Shown: in pieces, positions 1-7,015 of the stretch
How positions within the stretch are numbered: the stretch's first letter is position 1
Layout of the letters: each line of letters begins with the position of its first letter
Source: CALACW01 sp002431305
GTDB lineage: Bacteria > Bacillota > Clostridia > Oscillospirales > Acutalibacteraceae
Assembly (NCBI GenBank): GCA_937890355.1
Contig: CALACW010000006.1
Span: forward strand, 1 to 31,761
Reading direction: 5' to 3'
Length of the DNA: 31,761 nt
Position numbers and translations under genes: made by a program
Notes under the pieces: model-generated
Database searches by the model: none
The model's input: only the letters and a program-made list of their open reading frames with translations
Told to the model about the DNA's origin: nothing

Positions 1-438
1 TCCGAGGCTGAGAGCCAGTCCGGTAAAGAGGATGTTTCCGAGGAAGAGTCCTCGAACGTAGTAGTTCCCACCACTAAGGGTAACGACGATACCACCGCTC
101 CCACGACAGAGCCCGCATCAAACGAGCCTACTGCTCCTGTAACCAAACCCGACGACAAGACGACAGAGCCCGCGTCAAACGAGCCCACGAGCAAAGAGGA
201 AGAGTCTTCCGAGCGTCCCACCAGTGAGTACTTAATCATGGGCGACCTTAACGGCGACGGAAAAGTTACCGCAGAGGATGCAAGAATTGCTCTTAGAATT
301 GCAGCACGTCTTCAGAATGCAACTAAGTATCAGATGAAGGTCGGCGACCTTAATAAGGACGGCAAGATCACTGCAGGTGAGGCAAGACTTATCCTCAGAT
401 TCGCAGCAAGACTTGACGCTGTTTTACAGGTAGTCTAA
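1..438 (+). CDS. secreted dockerin-domain protein, 5' truncated
   Basis: The open frame enters from the left edge and stops at TAA 436-438, so the start codon and signal peptide lie outside the window. What remains is an acidic Ser/Thr/Pro/Glu linker followed by two calcium-binding-type dockerin repeats, GDLNGDGKVTAEDARIALR and GDLNKDGKITAGEARLILR, and a short tail ending LQVV. Dockerins bind cohesins on scaffoldins or at the cell surface; that is family knowledge, and no cohesin is visible here. The coding bases are identical to the 3' part of the next gene (702-1286), so the missing N-terminus is probably the same signal peptide. No catalytic module is present in the visible part. Confidence 0.85.
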   Translation, partial: SEAESQSGKEDVSEEESSNVVVPTTKGNDDTTAPTTEPASNEPTAPVTKPDDKTTEPASNEPTSKEEESSERPTSEYLIMGDLNGDGKVTAEDARIALRIAARLQNATKYQMKVGDLNKDGKITAGEARLILRFAARLDAVLQVV

Positions 439-465
439 TCTCTACATAGCAAAACGATTATAACA
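1..465 (+). repeat. direct repeat, copy A (465 bp, identical to 849-1313)
   Basis: Reading base by base, 1-465 equals 849-1313 at an offset of 848. Identity ends at 466 (a against g), just inside the terminator region after the stop codon. The true repeat may extend left of the window. It covers the linker and dockerin coding region plus 27 bases of 3' untranslated sequence. Confidence 0.9.
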
Positions 466-505
466 AAAATGCCTCGGGGGTTACTTCGAGGCGTTTTAGT
501 TTTTT
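466..505 (+). terminator. intrinsic terminator after the first dockerin gene
   Basis: A 6-bp stem GCCTCG (471-476) pairs with CGAGGC (487-492) around a 10-base loop and is followed by a T-rich run. The stem sequence is unrelated to the terminator of the otherwise identical second gene. Confidence 0.75.
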
Positions 506-627
506 ATCCGAATCCGCCGTTTACGCTTATTTGTCCGATTTTTTTGTCCAATATGCAACAATTGGACTGATTTCCTTATATTTATTGCGTTTTATTGCAT
601 AAAAGTGTATTAAATATGAAAATAGGC

Positions 628-656
628 TTGACTTATTCGGCAAAAAGGATTATTAT
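628..656 (+). promoter_or_regulatory. sigma-A-type promoter of the second dockerin gene
   Basis: -35 TTGACT at 628-633, a 17-bp spacer and -10 TATTAT at 651-656. The rest of the 439-701 gap holds the upstream terminator and AT-rich sequence. The promoter of the third gene has the same two hexamers and the same spacing, and both leaders contain GATGTTAATT, which suggests co-regulation. Confidence 0.75.
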
Positions 657-701
657 TGTATATGCTGATGTTAATTATAATCTATCACGGAGGTAGTCAA
701 A

Positions 702-1286
702 ATGAACAAGAAATCAGTAAAGCTTTTATCATTAATGCTCAGTGCAATGATGATGATCGTTGCAATCCCCATGGGTGTTATGGCTGAGTTCGGCGGTTCG
801 GAGGAAGAGATTTCTTCAGACCTTAACGCAGGTAAGAGAGAAGTAGTTTCCGAGGCTGAGAGCCAGTCCGGTAAAGAGGATGTTTCCGAGGAAGAGTCCT
901 CGAACGTAGTAGTTCCCACCACTAAGGGTAACGACGATACCACCGCTCCCACGACAGAGCCCGCATCAAACGAGCCTACTGCTCCTGTAACCAAACCCGA
1001 CGACAAGACGACAGAGCCCGCGTCAAACGAGCCCACGAGCAAAGAGGAAGAGTCTTCCGAGCGTCCCACCAGTGAGTACTTAATCATGGGCGACCTTAAC
1101 GGCGACGGAAAAGTTACCGCAGAGGATGCAAGAATTGCTCTTAGAATTGCAGCACGTCTTCAGAATGCAACTAAGTATCAGATGAAGGTCGGCGACCTTA
1201 ATAAGGACGGCAAGATCACTGCAGGTGAGGCAAGACTTATCCTCAGATTCGCAGCAAGACTTGACGCTGTTTTACAGGTAGTCTAA
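702..1286 (+). CDS. secreted dockerin-domain protein (194 aa)
   Basis: The start ATG has a strong ribosome binding site (CGGAGGT, 688-694). Residues 1-28 form a signal peptide: Lys-rich start, Met/Leu/Ile hydrophobic core, likely cleavage after VMA. Residues 29 to about 125 are a disordered, acidic Ser/Thr/Pro/Glu linker. The last 70 or so residues hold two dockerin-type loops, each starting GDLN and containing DGK followed by an ALR or ILR helix. There is no enzymatic domain, so the protein is essentially a secreted dockerin on a stalk. Dockerin-cohesin docking is family knowledge; the actual partner is unknown. It stands alone between its own promoter and terminator, in tandem with two paralogues. 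Confidence 0.85.
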   Translation: MNKKSVKLLSLMLSAMMMIVAIPMGVMAEFGGSEEEISSDLNAGKREVVSEAESQSGKEDVSEEESSNVVVPTTKGNDDTTAPTTEPASNEPTAPVTKPDDKTTEPASNEPTSKEEESSERPTSEYLIMGDLNGDGKVTAEDARIALRIAARLQNATKYQMKVGDLNKDGKITAGEARLILRFAARLDAVLQVV

Positions 1287-1313
1287 TCTCTACATAGCAA
1301 AACGATTATAACA
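849..1313 (+). repeat. direct repeat, copy B (identical to 1-465)
   Basis: This is the second copy of the 465-bp exact repeat. It begins within codon 50 of the 702-1286 gene and ends two bases before the terminator stem. The absence of even silent changes argues for very recent duplication, gene conversion or an assembly artefact. Confidence 0.9.
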
Positions 1314-1314
1314 G

Positions 1315-1346
1315 AACGCTTCGAGGATTTCCTCGGAGCGTTTTTT
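1315..1346 (+). terminator. intrinsic terminator after the second dockerin gene
   Basis: A 12-bp stem, AACGCTTCGAGG (1315-1326) with CCTCGGAGCGTT (1331-1342), contains one G-T pair, has a 4-base loop and runs into T6. Confidence 0.9.
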
Positions 1347-1456
1347 GTCGTCTTAAGGTAAAAAATAAATTTCTCGCAAAATAAGGCGATTTGTTGCATA
1401 AAAATTATATAATGTGTACAAGGATAAACAATTTAACAAATAAAGAAAAAAAATAC

Positions 1457-1485
1457 TTGACTTTACTCAAATAAAGTACTATTAT
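1457..1485 (+). promoter_or_regulatory. sigma-A-type promoter of the third dockerin gene
   Basis: -35 TTGACT at 1457-1462, a 17-bp spacer and -10 TATTAT at 1480-1485. It has the same architecture and hexamers as the promoter at 628-656. Confidence 0.75.
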
Positions 1486-1531
1486 TAACAGGTAAGGATG
1501 TTAATTCTTGACTTTTAAGGAGGTAATTAAG

Positions 1532-2371
1532 ATGAACAAGAAATCAGTAAAACTTATGTCATTAATGCTCAGCGCAATGATGATGATTGTTGCAATTCCT
1601 ATGGGGGTTATGGCTGAGTTCGGCGGTTCGGAGGAAGAGATTTCTTCAGACCTTAATGCGGGAAAGAGAGCTTCGGTTTCCGAACCCGAGAGTATATCGG
1701 GAAATGAGGATTCATCCGAGTTGGAATCTACTACATCCGGCTTGGAAATCGAGTCTACGACAAAGTCCGATGACAAAACTACAAAGCCCGATGACAAAAC
1801 TACAAAGCCCGATGACAAAACTACAAAGCCCGACGACAAAACTACTAAGCCCGACGACAAAACTACAAAGCCCGATGACAAAACCACTAAGCCCGATGAG
1901 AAAACCACTAAGCCCGATGAGAATACTACTAAAGACGAAGAGGTTTCAACCGGTAAAAATGAAGAGTCTTCCGGCGACGTAACAAAACCCGGTGATGTAA
2001 CAAAACCCGGTGATGTAACTAAACCCGGTGATGTAACTAAACCCGGTGATGTAACTAAGCCCGGTGATAACACTAAGCCCGGTGATAACACTAAACCCGC
2101 AGGTACAACTAAGGCGGACGACAGCGGAAAAACCACGGAGCCTTCTTCCGAGAAACCCGTTTACATAATCAAGGGAGATCTTGACGGCAACGGTAAAGTC
2201 ACCGCAGGCGACGCAAGAATAGCTTTGAGAATTTCTGCAAGACTTGTTAATCCTACAAAGGAGCAGATGGATGCCGCCGATCTCAATAAGGACGGTAAGG
2301 TTACTGCAAAAGAAGCAAGAGCAATTTTAAGATTTGCTGCAAAACTTACTTCTGTTTTGACTGCAGACTGA
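1532..2371 (+). CDS. secreted dockerin-domain protein with long repetitive linker (279 aa)
   Basis: The frame is open from 1508, but the ATG at 1532 is chosen: it sits 8 bases after AAGGAGG (1517-1523) and starts the same MNKKSVKL signal peptide as the neighbour. The first 45 or so residues nearly match the 702-1286 protein. The linker then diverges into eight KPDDKTT-type heptads and seven GDVTKP-type hexads. The C-terminus has two dockerin loops (GDLDGNGKVT and ADLNKDGKVT), clearly diverged from the two left-hand copies. The second loop starts with Ala in place of Gly, and the tail ends LTAD. No catalytic domain is present. The long acidic stalk suggests a surface spacer or adaptor; its function is unknown. 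Confidence 0.85.
   Translation: MNKKSVKLMSLMLSAMMMIVAIPMGVMAEFGGSEEEISSDLNAGKRASVSEPESISGNEDSSELESTTSGLEIESTTKSDDKTTKPDDKTTKPDDKTTKPDDKTTKPDDKTTKPDDKTTKPDEKTTKPDENTTKDEEVSTGKNEESSGDVTKPGDVTKPGDVTKPGDVTKPGDVTKPGDNTKPGDNTKPAGTTKADDSGKTTEPSSEKPVYIIKGDLDGNGKVTAGDARIALRISARLVNPTKEQMDAADLNKDGKVTAKEARAILRFAAKLTSVLTAD
1763..1930 (+). repeat. 21-bp coding tandem repeat (KPDDKTT), 8 units
   Basis: There are eight 21-base units in frame: KSDDKTT, five of KPDDKTT, then KPDEKTT and KPDENTT. Several units are identical at the DNA level, so the array could change length by slippage or unequal exchange without breaking the frame. Confidence 0.9.
1973..2098 (+). repeat. 18-bp coding tandem repeat (GDVTKP), 7 units
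   Basis: Seven in-frame 18-base units encode five GDVTKP and two GDNTKP hexapeptides. It is a second, unrelated repeat type in the same linker. Confidence 0.9.
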
Positions 2372-2394
2372 TATTGATTAACAAACTCCGTTGA

Positions 2395-2431
2395 AAAAGA
2401 CGTAACTGCAAAAAAAGCGGTTACGTCTTTT
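2395..2431 (+). terminator. intrinsic terminator after the third dockerin gene
   Basis: GACGTAACTGC (2399-2409) pairs with GCGGTTACGTC (2417-2427), with one G-T pair and an A7 loop, flanked by an A-run and a T-run. Confidence 0.9.
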
Positions 2432-2541
2432 GTTATATAATATAAATATATGTTTATTGACGAATAAAGTATTTTATTCTGCTACAAAACAGGGTAGAAA
2501 TGTTGTAATTGTAAAAAATATTTAATTTTCTTAATTAGCTA

Positions 2542-2570
2542 TTGAAAATTTTGTAAATATAGTGTAAAAT
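2542..2570 (+). promoter_or_regulatory. promoter of the amino-acid permease gene
   Basis: -35 TTGAAA at 2542-2547, a 17-bp spacer and -10 TAAAAT at 2565-2570. It lies in the 2372-2649 gap and gives a leader of about 70 bases. Confidence 0.65.
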
Positions 2571-2591
2571 ATTCGTTGCATCTATACATTA

Positions 2592-2628
2592 AGGGCTGAC
2601 CGCTAATTCGGTCGGTAAAATGTGCCCT
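2592..2628 (+). promoter_or_regulatory. leader hairpin upstream of the permease
   Basis: An inner stem GACCG (2598-2602) with CGGTC (2609-2613) is enclosed by a possible outer stem AGGGC (2592-2596) with GCCCT (2624-2628). It lies between promoter and ribosome binding site. It does not match a riboswitch class known to me. Its 3' arm ATTCGGTCGGTAAA recurs in the terminator after the gene. Confidence 0.35.
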
Positions 2629-2649
2629 GTGAAAAAAGGAGATTTTTTG

Positions 2650-4113
2650 ATGGCAGAATTAAAAAAACGATACGGACTGATAACCGCAATTTGTATGGTT
2701 GTCGGTATTGTTGTCGGCTCGGGCGTATTCTTTAAAGCGCAGACAATTCTGAAAACGACGAACGGCGATATGCCTATGGGTATTCTCGCATGGGTCGTCG
2801 GCGGCGCTATAATGATTGTCTGCATACTCGCGTTTTCTCTTATGGCGCAGAAGTATGAAAAGGTCAACGGACTTATCGACTACGCGGAGGCGGCTATCGG
2901 CAGCAGGTACGCGTATATGGTCGGCTGGTTCATGTCGACTATCTATCTTCCCACTCTTACTTGTGCGCTGGCATGGCTGAGTGCGCGTTACTCGCTGGTT
3001 TTTGTAAACTCAGTAAACCCCGGATTCTGTGAAGATCCCGTTGCGGGACCTGAATGTCTTGCACTGTCGGGAATGTTTCTTGTTATAAGCTACGCTCTTA
3101 ATGCGCTGTCGCCGAAACTTGCGGGTAAGTTTCAGGTTTCGGCTACGGTCATAAAGTTCATTCCTCTGCTGCTTATGGCTGTTGTAGGCTTAATTTACGG
3201 TCTTACACATCAGTCGTCGGAGTCTGCCGACACATCTATTCTCGCGGCTAACTTTGCTACCACATCCGGCGATTTCAGCCCGTTCTTCGGTTCTGTCGTC
3301 GCTACGGCTTTTGCATACGAGGGCTGGATAATTGCCACATCTATCAATGCCGAGCTTAAGGACGCTAAGAGAAATCTTCCTATCGCGCTTATTGTAGGCG
3401 GTATTATAATCGTTTCCATTTATGTTTTCTATTATATGGGTGTCGCGGGCGTTGTAAGCGTTGAAACTCTTATCGAAGAGGGCGCTACCGCCGCATATGT
3501 TAAGCTTTTCGGCGGAGTATTCGGAAATATTCTCAATCTCTTTGTCGCTATTTCCTGTATGGGAACTCTTAACGGTCTCATGCTCGGATGCACGAGAGGA
3601 CTTTATTCCGTTGCTGTCAGAGGTTACGGATTTGCGAGCGAAACATTCGCACAGGTTGATGAAAAAACGAATATGCCTGCGAACTCGTCGATTTTCGGCG
3701 TTCTTATGTGCTCAGTATGGCTTGTATTCTTCTACGGTGCAATGCTCGTTGAAAAGCCCTGGTTCGGTCTGTTCAGCTTTGATTCCTCGGAACTTCCCAT
3801 TGTAACGCTTTACGCGTTCTATATTCCTATTTTTATCGTGTTTATGATAAAGGCTAAGGATGTTAATCCAGTTAAGCGTATAATATTCTGCACGCTTGCT
3901 ACGGCGGGTTCTGTATTCATGGTATTTGCGGCATTCTATGCACACGGATATGTACCGATGAAAACAGCTGCAGCTGACGGAAACTTCTCATGTCCCGTCA
4001 TGTTCTATCTTATTGTATTCGCCGTTATAATGATAATTGGAACGTTCTTCATGAAAAAGAAAGTACCCGCATCGTCCGGAAAAAGGAAACAGACTGTTAA
4101 GTCAAAAAAATAA
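2650..4113 (+). CDS. APC-superfamily amino-acid permease (487 aa)
   Basis: This is an integral membrane amino-acid transporter of the APC superfamily, with about 12 hydrophobic segments. The N-terminus has GIVVGSGVFF, the broken-helix Gly-Ser-Gly motif of transmembrane segment 1 that binds the substrate backbone in this family. The C-terminus is Lys-rich and cytoplasmic. An in-frame ATG exists at 2620, but the ATG at 2650 is preferred because AAGGAG (2636-2641) lies 8 bases before it and the protein then starts MAELKKRYGL, typical of the family. It resembles SLC7-like permeases; substrate and direction cannot be told from sequence. It stands alone between its own promoter and a terminator, facing the regulator gene. 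Confidence 0.85.
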   Translation: MAELKKRYGLITAICMVVGIVVGSGVFFKAQTILKTTNGDMPMGILAWVVGGAIMIVCILAFSLMAQKYEKVNGLIDYAEAAIGSRYAYMVGWFMSTIYLPTLTCALAWLSARYSLVFVNSVNPGFCEDPVAGPECLALSGMFLVISYALNALSPKLAGKFQVSATVIKFIPLLLMAVVGLIYGLTHQSSESADTSILAANFATTSGDFSPFFGSVVATAFAYEGWIIATSINAELKDAKRNLPIALIVGGIIIVSIYVFYYMGVAGVVSVETLIEEGATAAYVKLFGGVFGNILNLFVAISCMGTLNGLMLGCTRGLYSVAVRGYGFASETFAQVDEKTNMPANSSIFGVLMCSVWLVFFYGAMLVEKPWFGLFSFDSSELPIVTLYAFYIPIFIVFMIKAKDVNPVKRIIFCTLATAGSVFMVFAAFYAHGYVPMKTAAADGNFSCPVMFYLIVFAVIMIIGTFFMKKKVPASSGKRKQTVKSKK

Positions 4114-4125
4114 AGAATAAAACAA

Positions 4126-4160
4126 TACCGGCCGAGTCGTGATTGATTCGGTCGGTAAAT
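4126..4160. terminator. bidirectional terminator between permease and regulator
   Basis: ACCGGCCGAGTC (4126-4137) pairs with GATTCGGTCGGT (4144-4155) through a 12-bp stem with two G-T pairs. T-rich sequence follows on both strands, serving the converging genes on either side. Confidence 0.75.
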
Positions 4161-4163
4161 TTT

Positions 4164-4796
4164 CTACTTTTCGTCAATAAAGAAGTCTTTGTTTTTCATT
4201 CTGACGCTTCCGAGTACGTATGTCATGCTCAGAAATGCCGCCATCTCCTGAGTGGAAACCTGCATGCCGTCGTTAAGCCATTCGATTACGGTTCCCTGTA
4301 TTGCGTTAATTGCAAATGTCGTAAGATAATAACGCGAATCTGTCGGCTCGTAGGTAAGTTTTGAATCGGGAACATTTTTAAGCAGCGCATCAAGTATCTT
4401 TTTTGCGAGTTTGTTCTGACAGTCGTTCATTATAACGAATTTGCATATTTCGCTGTTTTCCTTGCTGTATTCGAGAAAACGCTGTATGTAGGTTGTGTAG
4501 TCGCTTAATTTGTTGAACTTAAGGTCGGTTTGTATAAGCTCTTTATCAATCGCAGAGTATATCTCGTCCTGAATCTGCTCCATCATATCATATATATCCT
4601 TGTAATAGAAATAGAACGTGGAGCGGTTTATTTCAGCCTTCTGCGTAAGTTCGGTTACGGAAATATCCTTTATGTCCTTTTGTTTTATGAGTTCGAAGAG
4701 CGCGCTTCTCAGCCCTTTTTTTGTTTTCTGAACACGGCGGTCGTTGGTTTTGTATTTATTGAGCCGTGCGGTCGGTTTTTCTTCGGTTACAGCCAT
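4164..4796 (-). CDS. TetR/AcrR-family transcriptional regulator (210 aa)
   Basis: It has a TetR-type helix-turn-helix at about residues 45-68, with ISVTELTQKAEINRST followed by FYFYYKD, the usual end of the recognition helix. The C-terminal ligand-binding domain is helical and variable, of the Firmicutes type. The frame is open to 4877, but the start at 4796 is used: an AGAGGGTG ribosome site precedes it, and the promoter at 4849-4877 lies inside the longer reading. It is probably autoregulated through the inverted repeat at 4876-4915. It sits between the permease (convergent) and the acyl-CoA synthetase (same strand, upstream but separated by a terminator). Its target genes and effector are unknown. 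Confidence 0.85.
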   Translation of the reverse strand: MAVTEEKPTARLNKYKTNDRRVQKTKKGLRSALFELIKQKDIKDISVTELTQKAEINRSTFYFYYKDIYDMMEQIQDEIYSAIDKELIQTDLKFNKLSDYTTYIQRFLEYSKENSEICKFVIMNDCQNKLAKKILDALLKNVPDSKLTYEPTDSRYYLTTFAINAIQGTVIEWLNDGMQVSTQEMAAFLSMTYVLGSVRMKNKDFFIDEK

Positions 4797-4848
4797 TTTT
4801 ATGCACCCTCTTATGTTTTTTTGTTGCTTTTTAGAACTCAACAGATAC

Positions 4849-4877
4849 ATTATAAAATATTTTTTTATTAAAATCAA
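4849..4877 (-). promoter_or_regulatory. promoter of the TetR-family gene
   Basis: On the minus strand, -35 TTGATT (4877-4872), a 17-bp spacer and -10 TATAAT (4854-4849). Confidence 0.75.
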
Positions 4878-4915
4878 TACTTACGCAACAAAATTATCAA
4901 ATAAATGTAAGTATT
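4876..4915. promoter_or_regulatory. inverted repeat, candidate operator at the tetR promoter
   Basis: AATACTTAC (4876-4884) and GTAAGTATT (4907-4915) are perfect 9-base inverted arms 22 bases apart, centre to centre about three helical turns. One arm touches the -35 box of the regulator gene. Its use as a TetR-family operator is inferred from position. Confidence 0.5.
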
Positions 4916-4960
4916 ATTAATATATTGTTAATAATATGATTGATAATAGTTTTTTTTGCT

Positions 4961-5008
4961 GTAAAAACAGCCGAACTCATTGGATGTATACTCCTTTATG
5001 AGTTCAGC
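4961..5008 (-). terminator. intrinsic terminator after the acyl-CoA synthetase
   Basis: Read on the minus strand, GCTGAACTCAT and ATGAGTTCGGC form an 11-bp stem (5008-4998 with 4980-4970, one G-T pair), followed by TGTTTTTAC. The loop is 17 bases. Confidence 0.75.
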
Positions 5009-5021
5009 TTATATTTTTGAA

Positions 5022-6662
5022 TTAATTTTTTATTTCGTTCTGCTGAGCAACAAGGCTGTCTCCGCAGTAAATCTTACGAAGTTTGGGCTTTTCGATTTTG
5101 CCTGTGGGATTCCTCGGAATCTCGGCAAATATAATCTTTCTCGGGCGTTTGTAGCGCGGGAGATCCAGACAGAATTCGTTTACCTCGTCCTCGGTAAGCG
5201 TTTTGCCCTCCTTAACTTCTATTATCGCGGCGGCGATTTCTCCGAGTCTTGCGTCGGGAAGACCGATGACCGCGACGTCCTTTATAGCGTCGTTCTTTCT
5301 TAAGAAATCCTCAATCTGAACGGGGTAGAGGTTTTCACCGCCCGAAATAATAACGTCCTTTTTACGGTCAACGAGGTATATGAATCCGTCGTCATCCGTT
5401 TCAGCCATGTCGCCGGTATAGAGCCAACCGTCCTTTAGAACTTCGTTTGTTGCTTTTTCGTCATGATAGTAGCATACCATGACTCCGGGACCCTTTACGG
5501 CAAGCTCGCCGACCTCGTGAGGCTTTGCCTCGCTTCCGTCAGGCTTGACGATTTTTGTCTGCCATCCGAATCCCGCTTTGCCGATAGCTCCGACTTTATC
5601 AATATTTTCAACGCCGAGATGTACGCATCCGGGGCCTATCGACTCGGAAAGACCGTAGTTCGTGTCATACTGATGATGCGGAAAAACTTTTTTCCAGCGT
5701 TTAATAAGGCTGGGGGGGACGGGCTGTGCGCCGATGTGCATGAGTCTCCACTGGTCGAGTTTGTAATCATCGGGATTGAGGTCGCCTCTGTCGATGGAGT
5801 CGAGAATATCCTGCGCCCACGGCACGAGAAGCCATACGATAGTGCATTGCTCGTCCGAGATAGCTTTAAATATCCATTCGGGCTTAATACCCTTTAATAT
5901 AACCGTCTTACCGCCGACAAGAAGACTGCCGAACCAGTGCATTTTAGCTCCGGTATGGTAGAGGGGAGGCATGCACAGGAACACGTCGTTCTTTGTCTGT
6001 GAGTGATGATTCTGCTCGGTGAGCGCGGAGTGCATAAGCGCGCGGTGTTTATGAAGAATAGCCTTCGGGAATCCCGTTGTTCCCGATGAAAAATAGATAG
6101 CAGCTTCATCGTCGTCTGTAAGTCTGATATCGGGTGCTTTCGTTGAACAGTAGCCTACAAGTTTGTCGTAGCTTTCGGTAAATGTGGGGCAGTCTGCGCC
6201 GACATAAAGCCATGTTTTAACCTTGGGAATCCTGTCGTAAATCTCCTCGACACGTCCGGTGAATTCGGGGCCGAAAACGATAGCGTCGGCATCTGCGAGT
6301 TTAAGACAGTATTTAATTTCGTCCGCGGTATATCTGTAATTAAGAGGAACCGCAAGAGCGCCTGTTTTGAGAATTCCGAAGTAAATCGGAAGCCATTCAA
6401 TACAGTTCATTAAAAGAATTGCGACTTTATCGCCTTTTTTAATTCCTCTGGTAAGAAGCAGGTTTGCAAATCTGTTTGCTTTTTTATTGAATTCGCCCCA
6501 CGTAATCTCCTGACGGTATGTCTCATAGTTGCTTGTTTCTATAAGAGAATACTCTCTCCATGTCATACGGCTCTGCTCTTCAAGTTTGGGATTAATCTCG
6601 ACGAGCGCACAGTCGTTAGGGTAAAAATCTGCGTTTTTCTGTAAAATTTCAGTAATCGGCAT
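5022..6662 (-). CDS. AMP-forming acyl-CoA synthetase / ligase (546 aa)
   Basis: This is a class I adenylate-forming enzyme that activates a carboxylic acid with ATP and joins it to CoA. The phosphate-binding loop is YFSSGTTGFPKA (190-201). The ATP-binding motif GWLYTGDMAE, the hinge region RKKDVIISGGENLYP and the C-terminal catalytic lysine in NPTGKIEK are all present, so the enzyme looks intact and full length. GGAGGAG lies 7 bases before the ATG. The gene has its own promoter, a T-box leader with a tyrosine specifier and a terminator, so it is a single-gene unit induced by uncharged tRNA. The acid substrate is unknown. Given the leader, an aryl acid such as 4-hydroxyphenylacetate is a reasonable guess; fatty-acid activation is the general alternative. 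Confidence 0.9.
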   Translation of the reverse strand: MPITEILQKNADFYPNDCALVEINPKLEEQSRMTWREYSLIETSNYETYRQEITWGEFNKKANRFANLLLTRGIKKGDKVAILLMNCIEWLPIYFGILKTGALAVPLNYRYTADEIKYCLKLADADAIVFGPEFTGRVEEIYDRIPKVKTWLYVGADCPTFTESYDKLVGYCSTKAPDIRLTDDDEAAIYFSSGTTGFPKAILHKHRALMHSALTEQNHHSQTKNDVFLCMPPLYHTGAKMHWFGSLLVGGKTVILKGIKPEWIFKAISDEQCTIVWLLVPWAQDILDSIDRGDLNPDDYKLDQWRLMHIGAQPVPPSLIKRWKKVFPHHQYDTNYGLSESIGPGCVHLGVENIDKVGAIGKAGFGWQTKIVKPDGSEAKPHEVGELAVKGPGVMVCYYHDEKATNEVLKDGWLYTGDMAETDDDGFIYLVDRKKDVIISGGENLYPVQIEDFLRKNDAIKDVAVIGLPDARLGEIAAAIIEVKEGKTLTEDEVNEFCLDLPRYKRPRKIIFAEIPRNPTGKIEKPKLRKIYCGDSLVAQQNEIKN

Positions 6663-6682
6663 AGCTTTCTCCTCCGAAAAAA

Positions 6683-6962
6683 GTAATAAAAAACGTCCTC
6701 TGACTTAAAAATATAAGTCGGAGGACGGGAAAATCCGTGGTACCACCTCGGTTCGCCGTTAAAAACGGCCTCATGGATACAGGATGAAAACATCTGTATA
6801 TCCGTTTGCTGTAACGGGCAAACCCGGTATAGCCTACTAAAAAAATGTTCGGTATACGGCTCTCGGGATGTATTCGCAAAATGACTATCACCGCTGTCTT
6901 GCACCTGACGACAGCTCTCTGCGGGCTTTAATCAAAGCTACTTTTTCCCGGTCAGCGCCTGT
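6683..6962 (-). promoter_or_regulatory. T-box riboswitch leader, specifier UAC (Tyr)
   Basis: On the minus strand, Stem I has the AG box AGAGAG (6920-6915). The specifier loop is closed by GGGA (6949-6946) pairing with UCCC (6868-6865); its 5' side is AAAAGUA and its 3' side GAAUACA, which places the specifier UAC at 6872-6870 followed by the usual A. Downstream is the T-box core GAGGTGGTACCACGG (about 6749-6735), whose UGGU bulge fits an A-CCA tRNA end, as tRNA-Tyr has. A terminator hairpin (6727-6694) ends in T6. Uncharged tRNA-Tyr should stabilise the antiterminator and switch on the acyl-CoA synthetase. Confidence 0.93.
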
Positions 6963-6986
6963 GGCAGTATTAAAAAGATTAAACTA

Positions 6987-7015
6987 ACTATAACATTCTT
7001 TTTTAATAATGTCAA
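6987..7015 (-). promoter_or_regulatory. promoter of the T-box transcript
   Basis: -35 TTGACA (7015-7010), a 17-bp spacer and -10 TATAGT (6992-6987), a near-consensus promoter. The -35 lies within a small inverted repeat, AATAATG and CATTATT (7019-7003). Confidence 0.85.

Noticed and set aside
1763..2098. Short regular repeats that could look like a CRISPR array
   Set aside because: Units are 21 and 18 bp with no spacers, keep the reading frame and encode a Thr/Pro/Asp linker inside a secreted protein.
1501..2136. Long minus-strand open frame rich in Val/Leu/Ser repeats
   Set aside because: It is the antisense reading of the linker repeats and has no plausible start context or family resemblance.
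4981..4997. AAAGGAG followed by ATG in the terminator loop, resembling a small-gene start on the minus strand
   Set aside because: The ATG lies in the terminator stem and opens no meaningful frame before transcription would end.
5712..5718. Run of seven G (C7 on the coding strand) inside the acyl-CoA synthetase gene, a possible slippage site
   Set aside because: It encodes an ordinary Val-Pro-Pro in a normally conserved region, the frame is intact and no out-of-frame product is suggested.
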